In this document: positions 7,147-15,666 of the stretch, piece by piece
Position numbering within the stretch: position 1 is the first letter of the stretch
Layout: the number at the start of each line of letters is the position of its first letter
Assembly: GCF_008370495.1 (NCBI RefSeq)
Contig: NZ_VTUX01000003.1
Coordinates: forward strand, 558,001 to 622,000
DNA length: 64,000 nucleotides
Source: Pseudohalioglobus sediminis
GTDB taxonomy: Bacteria > Pseudomonadota > Gammaproteobacteria > Pseudomonadales > Halieaceae
Reading direction: 5' to 3'
Notes under the pieces: model-generated
The model's database searches: none
Told to the model about the DNA's origin: nothing
What the model saw: only the letters and a program-made list of their open reading frames with translations
Made by a program: the position numbers and the translations under genes

Positions 7147-9663
7147 ATGAGCAATGCACGCTATTTCGGGCAGTCTGTCACCGTCATTCACCTGCCACTG
7201 TCGACCGCCGTCAGGCACGCTCTGGCGCTACTGTGTACAGGCGTGTGCGCCGCCGGTGCCCTGGCCCAGGAAGACACCTCGACACAGAGTCGATACAACC
7301 TGCAACTGGAGGAAGTGCTGGTCACCGCGCAGAAGCGCGAGGAAGACTTTATGTCGGTGCCGGCGGCGGTCAACGCCTTTACCGCGCAGGACATGATCAA
7401 CACCGGCGCCGCCACCATCCAGGATATCGATGCGTTCATGCCCGGGGTGGAAATCGGCGACTCGGTGAGCGGCTCGACTCAATTGGGCATTACCGTACGC
7501 GGCATCAGCAGCCCCAATATCAGTTCCGGGCAAGACCCCTCGGTGGCGACGTTCTATGATGGTTCCTACATGCCCCGCGCGGTGACCTCGATCCCCTTTA
7601 CAGACATTGCCCGAACCGAAGTTCTGAAAGGCCCCCAGGGTACCCTGTTCGGACGCAATGCCACTGCGGGCGTCATTAACATCGTTCCCAACAAGCCCAG
7701 CCAGGATTTTGAGGGTTTCGTGAAAGCGCGCCTCGGCAACCAGGACCTGGTCCGCGTTGAAGGCATGATCAACGCCCCCGTCAGTGACACCCTCGCCCTG
7801 CGCGGCAATATCTTCTCCCACCAGCGCGCTGGCGCCACCGAATCAGTCACCAATGGTGGTGACTACCGGGACGAGGGCTTCATGGCCGTGCGCGGCGTGA
7901 TGCTGTGGACACCCACGGAAGATACGGAGATACAGCTCTCCGCTGACTACGAGGACCGCGACGAAATGCCCCGCGCCGCCATTGGCGTCAGCAAGTACGC
8001 CTTCCGGGGTAGTGACGACCCCTTCCGCGGCAAGGACAGGCACGACGTCGTCGGTGCCGGCAACAGCTACAACAATGATCGCACCAACGAGGAAGAAACC
8101 CGTGAAATGTACGGTGTCTCGCTGCAGATCAACCAGGTACTCTCAGACCAGTGGGACATGTTCGGCATCGTCAGCTACCGTGACTGGGACACCACCAACC
8201 TGCAGGAAGAAGACGGCACACCTGATCCTCGTCGCTACCTGGATACCAACAATATCGAAGATTCCAATATTTTCTACAGCGAAGTCCGTTTCAACTTTGT
8301 TGACGAGAACTGGAACGTCATCCTGGGCGGCAACTACAGCAAAGAGGATGTGTTCCAGCGCACTGACATCGGCCTGCTCACGGACTCCTACATGCAACTG
8401 CTCAGCGGTGAATTACTGCCTGTGGCCCAGGACATCGGCTTGATCGACCCGGACGTCGAGCTCGGGCCGGATGATCACATCTGGGACTACTTCGGCGATG
8501 AGCCCGACGCCACCTACCTGGGCTTTTCCGCGCTGGCCTCAGGCATCACCGGCATACCGACCGCAGTGCTGCCCCCCAGCTATGCCCAGGGCTATTTCAC
8601 CGAAACCATGGACAATACCGGTGACTTCGTCAACTGGGGCCTGTTCGTTGACGGCACCTACCAGCTCACCGACACCATTCGCCTGGCAGCGGGACTGCGT
8701 TACAGCTACGACGAAAAGGACTATTCCTGGCAGACCTACGATAACAGCTTCGATGACTGGCCCTTCCTGCCGTTCCGGGTGAACTACATTCCCGCCGAAA
8801 CGGGTGCTCCGGAAGACCAGTGGTACAACAAATTCAGCGCCAATGACGACTGGAGCAAAACCACCGGGCGCTTCGTTGCCGACTGGCAGTTCACCGACTA
8901 CGCCATGACCTATTTTTCCTACGCCACCGGTTATAAATCCGGCGGCTTCGACGGCCAGAGTTTCAAGGCCTTTGTCGTCGGCTCCTTCGATCCCGAGGAG
9001 ATGACCAGTTACGAGCTGGGTTTGAAGGGCGACTTTTTCGAGGAGAGCCTGCGGGTCGAACTGGCCCTGTTCCACCATCAACTGGACGGCAAGCAGACGT
9101 CAACTGATATCAAGGAAGGGCCTGACGACCCCACAGCGGCACCCGGCGTGATCAGCAGTGACGAGGAAGCGGACGGCGTTGAACTGGTCCTCACGTGGAA
9201 CGTAACGGACACCCTGCGCCTTGGCGCATTGACCACCTACCGCGAAACGGAAACCACCTCACAGCAGTACTACAACTCCGCCGGGGAACTGGTGGGCGGC
9301 ACCACCGAGGACGCCGAGACCAACACCGAGTACACGCTCCAGCTCGACTGGACGCCTGAAATCGCCTACGGCTATCTGCTGCTGCACATGGACTATGAAT
9401 TCAGGGAAGACCCGGGGCCCACCGACCGGGACGCCCTGTTCACGACCGGCCCCTGGTATTTCCAGGACAAAAAGCTGCTCAATGCGCGACTGGCCTGGTC
9501 CAATGAGGAGGACACTATCGAGGTGGCCTTGTGGGGCAAAAACCTGCTGGACGAGGAATACGCGGAGAACCCCGGCGGACTCGCCGCAGACGAACTCGGC
9601 GCCTACCACACCAATATCGATGACGCTCTCACCTGGGGCGTAGACCTGCGCTATTCCTTCTAG
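7147..9663 (+). CDS. TonB-dependent outer membrane receptor
   Basis: This 838-residue protein has an N-terminal signal peptide ending near ALAQ (residue 41) and a TonB-box-like stretch EEVLVTAQKREE. The plug domain follows, with VPAAVNAFTAQD, a TVRGISSPN segment, and RTEVLKGPQGTLFGRNATAG, the hallmark end of the plug. A long 22-strand barrel follows and closes with an aromatic YSF at the C-terminus. It resembles the large FecA/CirA-like receptors of marine and sphingomonad-type bacteria that import hydrophobic or complex organics. Neighbouring lipid-type genes suggest a hydrophobic ligand, but siderophore uptake cannot be excluded. Its stop shares bases with the convergent SRAP gene. Confidence 0.95.
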   Translation: MSNARYFGQSVTVIHLPLSTAVRHALALLCTGVCAAGALAQEDTSTQSRYNLQLEEVLVTAQKREEDFMSVPAAVNAFTAQDMINTGAATIQDIDAFMPGVEIGDSVSGSTQLGITVRGISSPNISSGQDPSVATFYDGSYMPRAVTSIPFTDIARTEVLKGPQGTLFGRNATAGVINIVPNKPSQDFEGFVKARLGNQDLVRVEGMINAPVSDTLALRGNIFSHQRAGATESVTNGGDYRDEGFMAVRGVMLWTPTEDTEIQLSADYEDRDEMPRAAIGVSKYAFRGSDDPFRGKDRHDVVGAGNSYNNDRTNEEETREMYGVSLQINQVLSDQWDMFGIVSYRDWDTTNLQEEDGTPDPRRYLDTNNIEDSNIFYSEVRFNFVDENWNVILGGNYSKEDVFQRTDIGLLTDSYMQLLSGELLPVAQDIGLIDPDVELGPDDHIWDYFGDEPDATYLGFSALASGITGIPTAVLPPSYAQGYFTETMDNTGDFVNWGLFVDGTYQLTDTIRLAAGLRYSYDEKDYSWQTYDNSFDDWPFLPFRVNYIPAETGAPEDQWYNKFSANDDWSKTTGRFVADWQFTDYAMTYFSYATGYKSGGFDGQSFKAFVVGSFDPEEMTSYELGLKGDFFEESLRVELALFHHQLDGKQTSTDIKEGPDDPTAAPGVISSDEEADGVELVLTWNVTDTLRLGALTTYRETETTSQQYYNSAGELVGGTTEDAETNTEYTLQLDWTPEIAYGYLLLHMDYEFREDPGPTDRDALFTTGPWYFQDKKLLNARLAWSNEEDTIEVALWGKNLLDEEYAENPGGLAADELGAYHTNIDDALTWGVDLRYSF

Positions 9664-10355
9664 GTCGCGCGCCCGCCCCCGGGAGAGAGCTCAATGACTT
9701 CGCCCAACCCCTCCATATCGGAGGGGTTCTTGTTTCTGGCGTTGCTGACATTGCGCGAGACGCGCTGCAACTGCCAGCAGTATTTCAGCTCGCTGCGAAA
9801 CAGCGGGTCATCTGCAGCCACTTCCACAGAATTGTCCAGCCAGCGCGACATTTCATCACCGGTCAGGACAACGGGCATGCGCTTATGCCAGGGCAGGAAC
9901 GCTTCCGCCGCCGCGGTCGTCACCAGGGCACAACTCAACAGCGGTACCCCATCCCCTTCCCAGACGTCCCACAGTGCGGCAACGGCAAGCGCCTGCTCGG
10001 GATTGCTGATAAGCCATGGCTGCTTCACGCCACCCTCCTCACGCCATTCCAGAAAACTGCTCATGGGCACGATGCCGCGATGGCGCCTGAAAGGTGTACG
10101 GAATGCGCGACTGGTCGCCAGGGTTTCGGCGCGCGCGTTGAACATGCTGTATTTCTGGTCCACGGCCGGCGCCCACGATGGCGTCAGCCACCAGCGCGCC
10201 GTATCCAGGTGCACGCTATCTGCCCCGCGGCGAACCAACCCAACCTCCTCCGTCGGGGCGATGTTGGTTCGCGTCGGCAGGTTCAGGTCCACGCCAAGAT
10301 CGCGCATCAGCTGCTGCACACCGGGACTGTCAATAATGTTGAAACGGCCGCACAT
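9660..10355 (-). CDS. yedK: SOS response-associated peptidase (SRAP/HMCES family, YedK)
   Basis: The 231-residue protein begins MCGRF, whose Cys2 becomes the N-terminal catalytic residue in SRAP proteins after Met removal. Other conserved pieces are NIAPTEEVGLVRR, NARAETLATSRAFR, RGIVPMSSFLEWR and the late WHKRMPVVL (active-site His). SRAP proteins form covalent crosslinks with abasic sites in single-stranded DNA and so protect genome integrity. The gene is convergent with the TonB receptor; the two stop codons lie in one CTAG (9660-9663). It is divergent from the DUF35 gene, with 137 bases between. Confidence 0.95.
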   Translation of the reverse strand: MCGRFNIIDSPGVQQLMRDLGVDLNLPTRTNIAPTEEVGLVRRGADSVHLDTARWWLTPSWAPAVDQKYSMFNARAETLATSRAFRTPFRRHRGIVPMSSFLEWREEGGVKQPWLISNPEQALAVAALWDVWEGDGVPLLSCALVTTAAAEAFLPWHKRMPVVLTGDEMSRWLDNSVEVAADDPLFRSELKYCWQLQRVSRNVSNARNKNPSDMEGLGEVIELSPGGGRAT

Positions 10356-10492
10356 GCGCTCACTGTGCCCAAATCCCGCGGGGGGAGCAAGGCAGGTCTG
10401 CTTTGGTAAACCTGTCGGGGCTCAATTACAGGGGCGCTTGCCTGCGACCTCCGGCGGGTTTAACCTGCTGACGCTTTTCCCGGGAGAATCCA

Positions 10493-10927
10493 ATGAGCGA
10501 CAAACCCCTGGCGCCAGCCATCGAGGGCTGGCATACCATGGAAGTCAAACCGCACCTGATCGGCACCCAGTGCAAGGGTTGCGGCACCTACTTCTTCCCC
10601 AAGAACCAGGCTTACTGCCGTAACCCGGCCTGTGACTCCACCGACTTTCGCGAAGTGGAATTGAGTCGTAGCGGCCATATCTGGAGCTACACCAACGCCT
10701 GCTACAAGCCACCCGAGCCGTTTGTTGCCGCGGAGCCTTTTGAGCCCTACGCCATCGCCGCGGTGCAGTTGGAGAAAGAACAAATGGTCGTGCTGGGCCA
10801 GGTGATAGAAGGCGTGAGCTGTGAACAGTTGAAAGTCGGCATGCCGGTTGAACTGGTACTCGAGCCTCTCCATGAGACCGACGACGACATCAAGATGACC
10901 TGGAAATGGAAGCCGGTTGCCCCCTAG
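10493..10927 (+). CDS. Zn-ribbon/OB-fold acyl-CoA binding protein (DUF35)
   Basis: This 144-residue protein has a rubredoxin-like zinc ribbon (CKGCGTYFFP then CRNPAC, about residues 27-44) followed by an OB-fold region (HIWSYTNACYKPP, LGQVIEG). This is the DUF35 architecture, in which partner proteins of thiolase-like enzymes help bind acyl-CoA. In steroid degradation, DUF35 partners form complexes with Ltp-type thiolase homologues. The thiolase-like gene follows 29 bases downstream on the same strand, the standard arrangement for such pairs. The ATG at 10493 has a GGGAG site close upstream. Confidence 0.92.
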   Translation: MSDKPLAPAIEGWHTMEVKPHLIGTQCKGCGTYFFPKNQAYCRNPACDSTDFREVELSRSGHIWSYTNACYKPPEPFVAAEPFEPYAIAAVQLEKEQMVVLGQVIEGVSCEQLKVGMPVELVLEPLHETDDDIKMTWKWKPVAP

Positions 10928-10956
10928 GGCGCGGCACAGCAGGAGCACAAGACATT

Positions 10957-12144
10957 ATGTCCAACGAAATCGCCATTCTCGGCGCCGGCATGCACCCCTG
11001 GGGCAAATGGGGCCATAACTTCGTAGAGTACGGGGTCGCCGCCGCCCGCGAGGCCCTGAAGGACGCAGGCGTGCCCTGGCAGGACGTGAAATTCGTGTCC
11101 GGTGGCGCCACCGTGCGCTGCGGCTACCCGGGTTACGTGGCCGGCGCGACCTTTGCCCAGGCACTGGGCTGGCAGGGTGCGGAAGTCAACACTTCCTATG
11201 CGGCCTGTGCCTCCGGTTCACAGGCACTGGCTGCCGCACGCAACAAGATACTGGCCGGCGCCTGCGACGTCGCCCTGGTAGTCGGTGCCGACACCACGCC
11301 CAAGGGCTTCCTGGCCCCAGCCAAAGGCTACCGGCCGGAAGACCCGGACTGGGTCCGTTTCTACCTCGGCATCACCAACCCCACCTACTTCGCCCTGTAT
11401 GCCAGACGACGCATGGATGTCTACGGGGACACCCTCGATGACTTTGCCGCGGTGAAAGTGAAAAACTCACGGATCGGCAGCAAGAACCCGCGTGCAAGGT
11501 ATCGCAAGTGCTTCAGCGCCGAAGACGTGGCTGCATCGGCCATGGTGGCAGATCCGCTGCGACTGATGGACATCTGCGCCACCTCCGATGGCGGCGCCGC
11601 GCTGATTGTGTCCAGCGTCGAATACGCCGAAAGAATCGGCAAGGGCGACGCACCGAGGGTCGCGGCAATTTCCACCACCACACCCACCTTCGCCAGTTCC
11701 GTGGTGGAAATGCCGGATATTGCCACCGATTCTGCCGCCGCCGCTGGCGTTGAGGCGCACGCATTCCGCTCCACGCTGCCGCTGAAAGCCTACGAAGAGG
11801 CGGGCATAGGCCCGGAGGACATTGACCTGGCGGAAGTGTATGACCTCTCAACTGCACTGGAACTCGACTGGATAGAAGATCTGCAGTTAGCACCGCGAGG
11901 TGAGGCCGCCGCGCTGCTGCGCGCGGGCGACACTGCGATTGGCGGCAAGATCCCGGTCAACGTCTCCGGCGGCCTGGCCTGCTTTGGTGAGGCCGTGCCG
12001 GCACAGGCGCTGGCCCAGGTTTGCGAGTTGACCTGGCAGTTGCGTGGCGAGGCAGGTGATCGGCAGGTGGCAGGTGCCCGGGTCGGGATTACCGCCAACC
12101 AGGGGCTATTCGGTCACGGTAGCTCGGTGATCGTGAAGCGCTAA
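10957..12144 (+). CDS. Thiolase-like lipid-transfer protein (SCP2/Ltp type), possibly a non-canonical acyl-CoA lyase
   Basis: I place the start at the ATG at 10957 (395 residues), which has an AGGAG site upstream; an in-frame ATG at 10906 would overlap the DUF35 gene and add a non-conserved leader. The fold is thiolase-like: ILGAGMHPWG start, a nucleophile-type cysteine in YAACASGSQA, and VNVSGGLACFGEA where SCP2 thiolases have a GHP motif. The second catalytic cysteine is absent: the C-terminus reads NQGLFGHGSS. Missing His and second Cys argue against ordinary thiolysis and fit Ltp-type partners that act with DUF35 proteins, some of which are retro-aldolases. The substrate is unknown. Confidence 0.88.
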   Translation: MSNEIAILGAGMHPWGKWGHNFVEYGVAAAREALKDAGVPWQDVKFVSGGATVRCGYPGYVAGATFAQALGWQGAEVNTSYAACASGSQALAAARNKILAGACDVALVVGADTTPKGFLAPAKGYRPEDPDWVRFYLGITNPTYFALYARRRMDVYGDTLDDFAAVKVKNSRIGSKNPRARYRKCFSAEDVAASAMVADPLRLMDICATSDGGAALIVSSVEYAERIGKGDAPRVAAISTTTPTFASSVVEMPDIATDSAAAAGVEAHAFRSTLPLKAYEEAGIGPEDIDLAEVYDLSTALELDWIEDLQLAPRGEAAALLRAGDTAIGGKIPVNVSGGLACFGEAVPAQALAQVCELTWQLRGEAGDRQVAGARVGITANQGLFGHGSSVIVKR

Positions 12145-12545
12145 TTCTCACTGTCGCGGCGGGTCGCCTGCATCAGAAAAGCGATCAGGTCGGCCCTGTC
12201 CTGTGCATCCGGCACGCCATTGCTCATCATGGTTGAGTCGGGATAAATGGCCATGGGGTTTTCCAGCCAGGCGTACATCATTTTCGGGGTCCATACGAAC
12301 TGGGCCGCCTTGAACCGCGCCGAGTAGTATTCAAAGCCGGGTTGTTTGCCCGCCACCTTGCCAAAAATACCGCTGAGATTGGGCCCGGTGTTATGCCCCA
12401 TGAACTGCTGCGGGTAATGGCAGGTCCGGCACTGCCCGAACAGTATGCGCCCGCGGTCGACATCTGCCAGGGCCAGCCGCGCTTCCAGTTCGCTCGCCCC
12501 TGCGGGCAGGCCGACCAGCAGCAGCGCCATCAGCAACCCCCGCAT
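12141..12545 (-). CDS. Periplasmic class I c-type cytochrome
   Basis: This 134-residue protein has a signal peptide (RGLLMALLLVGLPAGAS) and one haem-binding CRTCH, followed by GPNLSGIFGKVAGKQPGF, typical of small class I cytochromes c. A methionine in TMMSNG is the likely axial ligand. The ATG start at 12543-12545 overlaps the upstream flavoprotein stop as TGATG; a GTG one codon earlier is possible. It probably carries electrons from the Tat-exported flavoprotein encoded immediately upstream. Its stop overlaps that of the convergent thiolase-like gene by four bases (CTAA at 12141-12144). Confidence 0.93.
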   Translation of the reverse strand: MRGLLMALLLVGLPAGASELEARLALADVDRGRILFGQCRTCHYPQQFMGHNTGPNLSGIFGKVAGKQPGFEYYSARFKAAQFVWTPKMMYAWLENPMAIYPDSTMMSNGVPDAQDRADLIAFLMQATRRDSEN

Positions 12546-14062
12546 CACGCCGCCCCCGCGACGGCACGTCCGGCGCGCCTGCCGAAAAAAGTGGCGTCGC
12601 CAAGCGACAAGCCACTGGCAATATAGGGCGCGGTGGGCACGCCCGCGCTGGTGCGACCGGCAGCGTACAAACCCGGAATCTGTTCGCCAAAACTGTTGAG
12701 GACGTTTCCGTTCACCGTGGTCGCCAGACCGCCCAGGGTATGCGCCGGGAAAAACGCCCGCTCCACGGAGATATCCCAGGCTTTGTAAGGCGGCCCCTGC
12801 AATGGGCGCAGGTATTGCCCGGCTTTGCCAAAAACTGGATCCTCTCCGTTGCCGGCGTGGCGATTGTAATAGGCCACTGTGTTCTGCAGTGCCCCCTTGG
12901 GCAGCGACAGCTGCTCCGCGATGCCACCGATGCTGTTGCTCTGGGCGGCAAGCGGAAAGTTGTCCTGCACCCCTTTATATGCGCTTTGCTCATCGGTTAT
13001 CAGCCATGCCCTGCCCTGCTGCTGGAAGGCAATGGCGTGCCCTATGACAGCGTGATAGACGTCTTCGCCGATAAAGCGCTGTCCGCTACTGTTGATCAGA
13101 ATTCCCGAGATTGACTGTTCCGGCGGGTAGATGGGGGCCACGGCAAAGCCCTCGTGCATGCGCACACTGGACGCCCCGACGGCTACGCCCATATTGATAC
13201 CCTGCCCCTGGTCGCCAGCACCGCCCCAGGGTACAGAACAGCGCGCAAGTTCGGGGGCGTGCTGCTCCAGCATCGCGCGGTTGTGAATAAATCCGCCACA
13301 GGCCAGCACCACACCCCGTCGCGCGCGCACGAACCGCTGCCCGCCCTCGCTTTCCAGCAATGCACCACTGACGCGACCGTCGCTTTCCACCACCAGCTGG
13401 CGCACGGCTACGCGCGTGCGCAACGGCACCCCTGCATCCCTTACCTGCTTGTGCAGCGCCGCCATCAGGGTGCGGCCCCCGTTTATTCCCGCCACCCCCG
13501 GCACGTGGCCACGTGGCGCCGGCACCGCCAACTCGCGCGCCGGCCAGGCCTGCTCGGAGCCGGAGAAGTACAGCGATTCGTCGCCCATGGGTAGCCCCTT
13601 CCCGGGGGTGAACTTATCGGTATAGGGCACGCCCTGTGCCACCAGCCAGGCGAAATGCTCGGGGCTTTGTTCACAATACAGCTGTATCTTGTCCCGGGGC
13701 GAACCGGGTGAACCGGTGCGCAGCAGATAGTCATACATCGCTTCCGGTGTATCCTCTACTCCCAGGGCGCGTTGCAGCGCGGTGCCGCCCCCTGCATAGA
13801 CCACACCGCCGGAAAGGCCGGAACTGCCGCCGGGTACGGCCAGCGACTCGGTCATCAGGACTCTCGCACCCGCCCGCTTCGCTTCCAGCGCGGCGCAGGT
13901 CCCGGCGGCACCCGAGCCCGCCACCAGCACATCGACCTGCTCATCCCAGGCCGGCACATCGCTGCTCGGCATCGCCTGTGCGCTGCCGCCCGCAACAACG
14001 GCGGCACCAGTCGCCAGCAACAGCTGGCGACGGCTCAGCCCGGTTTTTTCGGTGTCTGTCAC
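12545..14062 (-). CDS. Tat-exported FAD-dependent oxidoreductase (fumarate reductase/3-ketosteroid dehydrogenase flavoprotein superfamily)
   Basis: The 505-residue protein begins with a twin-arginine signal (SRRQLLLATG), so it is probably folded with FAD before export. The dinucleotide-binding motif VLVAGSGAAGTCAALEAKRAG follows at about residues 45-65. The ending has APYIASGLSLGDATFFGRRAG, as in the FAD_binding_2 superfamily that includes fumarate reductase flavoproteins, urocanate reductase and 3-ketosteroid delta-1-dehydrogenase. Pairing with an adjacent c-type cytochrome recalls periplasmic flavocytochromes, here split over two coupled genes. The lipid-like neighbourhood makes a delta-dehydrogenation of a steroid-like or enoyl substrate plausible but unproven. 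Confidence 0.87.
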   Translation of the reverse strand: MTDTEKTGLSRRQLLLATGAAVVAGGSAQAMPSSDVPAWDEQVDVLVAGSGAAGTCAALEAKRAGARVLMTESLAVPGGSSGLSGGVVYAGGGTALQRALGVEDTPEAMYDYLLRTGSPGSPRDKIQLYCEQSPEHFAWLVAQGVPYTDKFTPGKGLPMGDESLYFSGSEQAWPARELAVPAPRGHVPGVAGINGGRTLMAALHKQVRDAGVPLRTRVAVRQLVVESDGRVSGALLESEGGQRFVRARRGVVLACGGFIHNRAMLEQHAPELARCSVPWGGAGDQGQGINMGVAVGASSVRMHEGFAVAPIYPPEQSISGILINSSGQRFIGEDVYHAVIGHAIAFQQQGRAWLITDEQSAYKGVQDNFPLAAQSNSIGGIAEQLSLPKGALQNTVAYYNRHAGNGEDPVFGKAGQYLRPLQGPPYKAWDISVERAFFPAHTLGGLATTVNGNVLNSFGEQIPGLYAAGRTSAGVPTAPYIASGLSLGDATFFGRRAGRAVAGAA

Positions 14063-14083
14063 GGTACTATTTACGCGGCCGAT

Positions 14084-14539
14084 TCAGGGGAAAAAACGGC
14101 TGATGGTATCGATAATGCAGGCCGGCCGCTCGCCCCCCTCTATCTCGATGGTCATGCGCACGACCACCTGTACGCCGCCCTTTACTTCCTCCGCACTGAT
14201 CACTTCACCGCCGCCGCGAATACGCGAGCCCACCGGTACTGCGGCGGGGAAGCGTACTTTTTCACAGCCGTAGTTGACGCCCATGGACGTATTGCGCACC
14301 GTCATGATCTGCGGCAGGAACAGGTTGGCGAGGGAAAGCGTGAGATAGCCATGCGCTATGGTTTTACCGAAGGGCCCCTCGGCTGCCTTCTCCGGATCGA
14401 CATGAATCCATTGGTGATCCCCGGTGGCATCGGCGAACTGGTTGATACGATCCTGGTCAATTTCCAGCCAATCGCTGTAACCCAGGTGATTACCGACTGC
14501 ATTGAGAAGCTCAGCGGGATTGTCGAACACGGTGGCCAT
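14084..14539 (-). CDS. MaoC-family (R)-specific enoyl-CoA hydratase/dehydratase (NodN-like)
   Basis: This 151-residue single-hotdog protein carries the hydratase catalytic signature: FADATGDHQWIH (Asp and His) followed by GPFGKTIAHGYLTLS. Proteins of this length (NodN-like MaoC) add water to trans-2-enoyl-CoA or related thioesters in the cytoplasm. It is the first gene of a three-gene minus-strand unit with the Tat flavoprotein (21 bases downstream) and the cytochrome, and so may act on a product linked to the flavoprotein's oxidation. The 174-base gap upstream separates it from the divergent mscS gene. Confidence 0.93.
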   Translation of the reverse strand: MATVFDNPAELLNAVGNHLGYSDWLEIDQDRINQFADATGDHQWIHVDPEKAAEGPFGKTIAHGYLTLSLANLFLPQIMTVRNTSMGVNYGCEKVRFPAAVPVGSRIRGGGEVISAEEVKGGVQVVVRMTIEIEGGERPACIIDTISRFFP

Positions 14540-14646
14540 AGTTGCGCTCCATTTTTACTCAGGCAGGGACTATATCACCGCACCGTTGACCGGGGTACAG
14601 ATCGCAGTTCAATTGCCACCACCACTGCGCGCAAAGTCGCATTCTG

Positions 14647-14674
14647 TTGCAAAGTCCCGAAGCTGATATATAGT
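14647..14674 (+). promoter_or_regulatory. Candidate sigma-70 promoter of mscS
   Basis: TTGCAA at 14647-14652 and TATAGT at 14669-14674 are separated by 16 bases, close to the sigma-70 consensus. They lie about 40 bases ahead of the mscS ATG in an otherwise gene-free gap. No start-site data are available. Confidence 0.4.
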
Positions 14675-14713
14675 TATTTGAACTCTTTTATCACCGACAC
14701 AAGGGAAACCTGA

Positions 14714-15520
14714 ATGGACACCAGCAACCTACTGGAAACTATCATTATTCCATGGGGCATCAAGATCGCGCTCGCCCTCACTATCTTTATCGTGGGCCGC
14801 ATGGCCGTGGGTATCGTGGTGCGAGTGGTCAGCAAGTTTATGCACAAACGTGACATGGACGAGATCCTGGTCAAGTTCCTGGTCTCCATCCTGCGCTGGG
14901 TGCTGCTGCTGTTCGTGGTCATCGCCGCGCTCAGCCAACTGGGTGTGGACACAACCTCACTGGTCGCCCTACTGGGTGCCGCGGGCCTCGCCATTGGCCT
15001 GTCACTGCAGAGCTCGCTGTCCAACTTTGCGGCCGGGGTGATGTTGATCGTATTCCGGCCATTCACCAAGGGGAATTTCGTGGAGGTCGCCGGCGTGTCG
15101 GGATCAGTTGATGCCATCGGCATCTTCACCACTACCCTGACAACGCCGGACAACAAGGAAGTTATCGTACCCAATGGCGCGGTGTATTCGAACAGCATTA
15201 CCAACTTTTCCGCGCGTCCCACACGGCGTGTGGACATGGTGTTTGGTATTGGCTACGACGACGATATCAAGCAGGCCAAGGCCCTGCTGGAGCAGATTAT
15301 CGCTGCTGATGAGCGCGTCCTGGCTGAGCCGGCCCCGGTTGTGGCGCTGGGCGAGCTGGGCGACTCCAGCGTCAACTTCCTGGTGCGCCCGTGGGTAAAC
15401 GCGGCGGATTACTGGGGTGTGCTCTGGGACACCACCGAACAGGTCAAGCTCAAGTTTGATGAAGCCGGGATCAGCATTCCCTATCCGCAAATGGATGTGC
15501 ATTTCGACAAGAGCGAGTAA
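14714..15520 (+). CDS. mscS: Small-conductance mechanosensitive channel, MscS family
   Basis: The 268-residue protein has the size of E. coli MscS. Three hydrophobic segments (about residues 12-36, 56-78 and 83-108) end in the glycine/alanine-rich pore helix (LLGAAGLAIGLSLQSSLSNF). The FRPFTKGNFVEV junction and the beta domain with IVPNGAVYSNSITNFS follow. It would open under membrane tension in osmotic downshock and sit in the inner membrane. It is a single-gene unit with its own candidate promoter, an AGGGAAA ribosome-binding site and a strong GC hairpin 10 bases after the stop. Confidence 0.96.
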   Translation: MDTSNLLETIIIPWGIKIALALTIFIVGRMAVGIVVRVVSKFMHKRDMDEILVKFLVSILRWVLLLFVVIAALSQLGVDTTSLVALLGAAGLAIGLSLQSSLSNFAAGVMLIVFRPFTKGNFVEVAGVSGSVDAIGIFTTTLTTPDNKEVIVPNGAVYSNSITNFSARPTRRVDMVFGIGYDDDIKQAKALLEQIIAADERVLAEPAPVVALGELGDSSVNFLVRPWVNAADYWGVLWDTTEQVKLKFDEAGISIPYPQMDVHFDKSE

Positions 15521-15530
15521 GTCCTGAAAC

Positions 15531-15552
15531 GGCCGGGGCGCTCGCCCCGGCC
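15531..15552 (+). terminator. GC-rich hairpin after mscS
   Basis: GGCCGGGGCG and CGCCCCGGCC form a near-perfect stem 10 bases after the mscS stop. No uridine run follows, so it is an imperfect intrinsic terminator or an RNA-stabilising hairpin. Confidence 0.55.
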
Positions 15553-15666
15553 CACCTTGATCCAAGTTTCACGGCAGCGCGTAAACTACGGATATTACAA
15601 GTTTTTCACAGTGGTGAGGCCGCCCCTGTGATATAACTGCGCTTTCCCTTTCCCGTGGAATATCCA

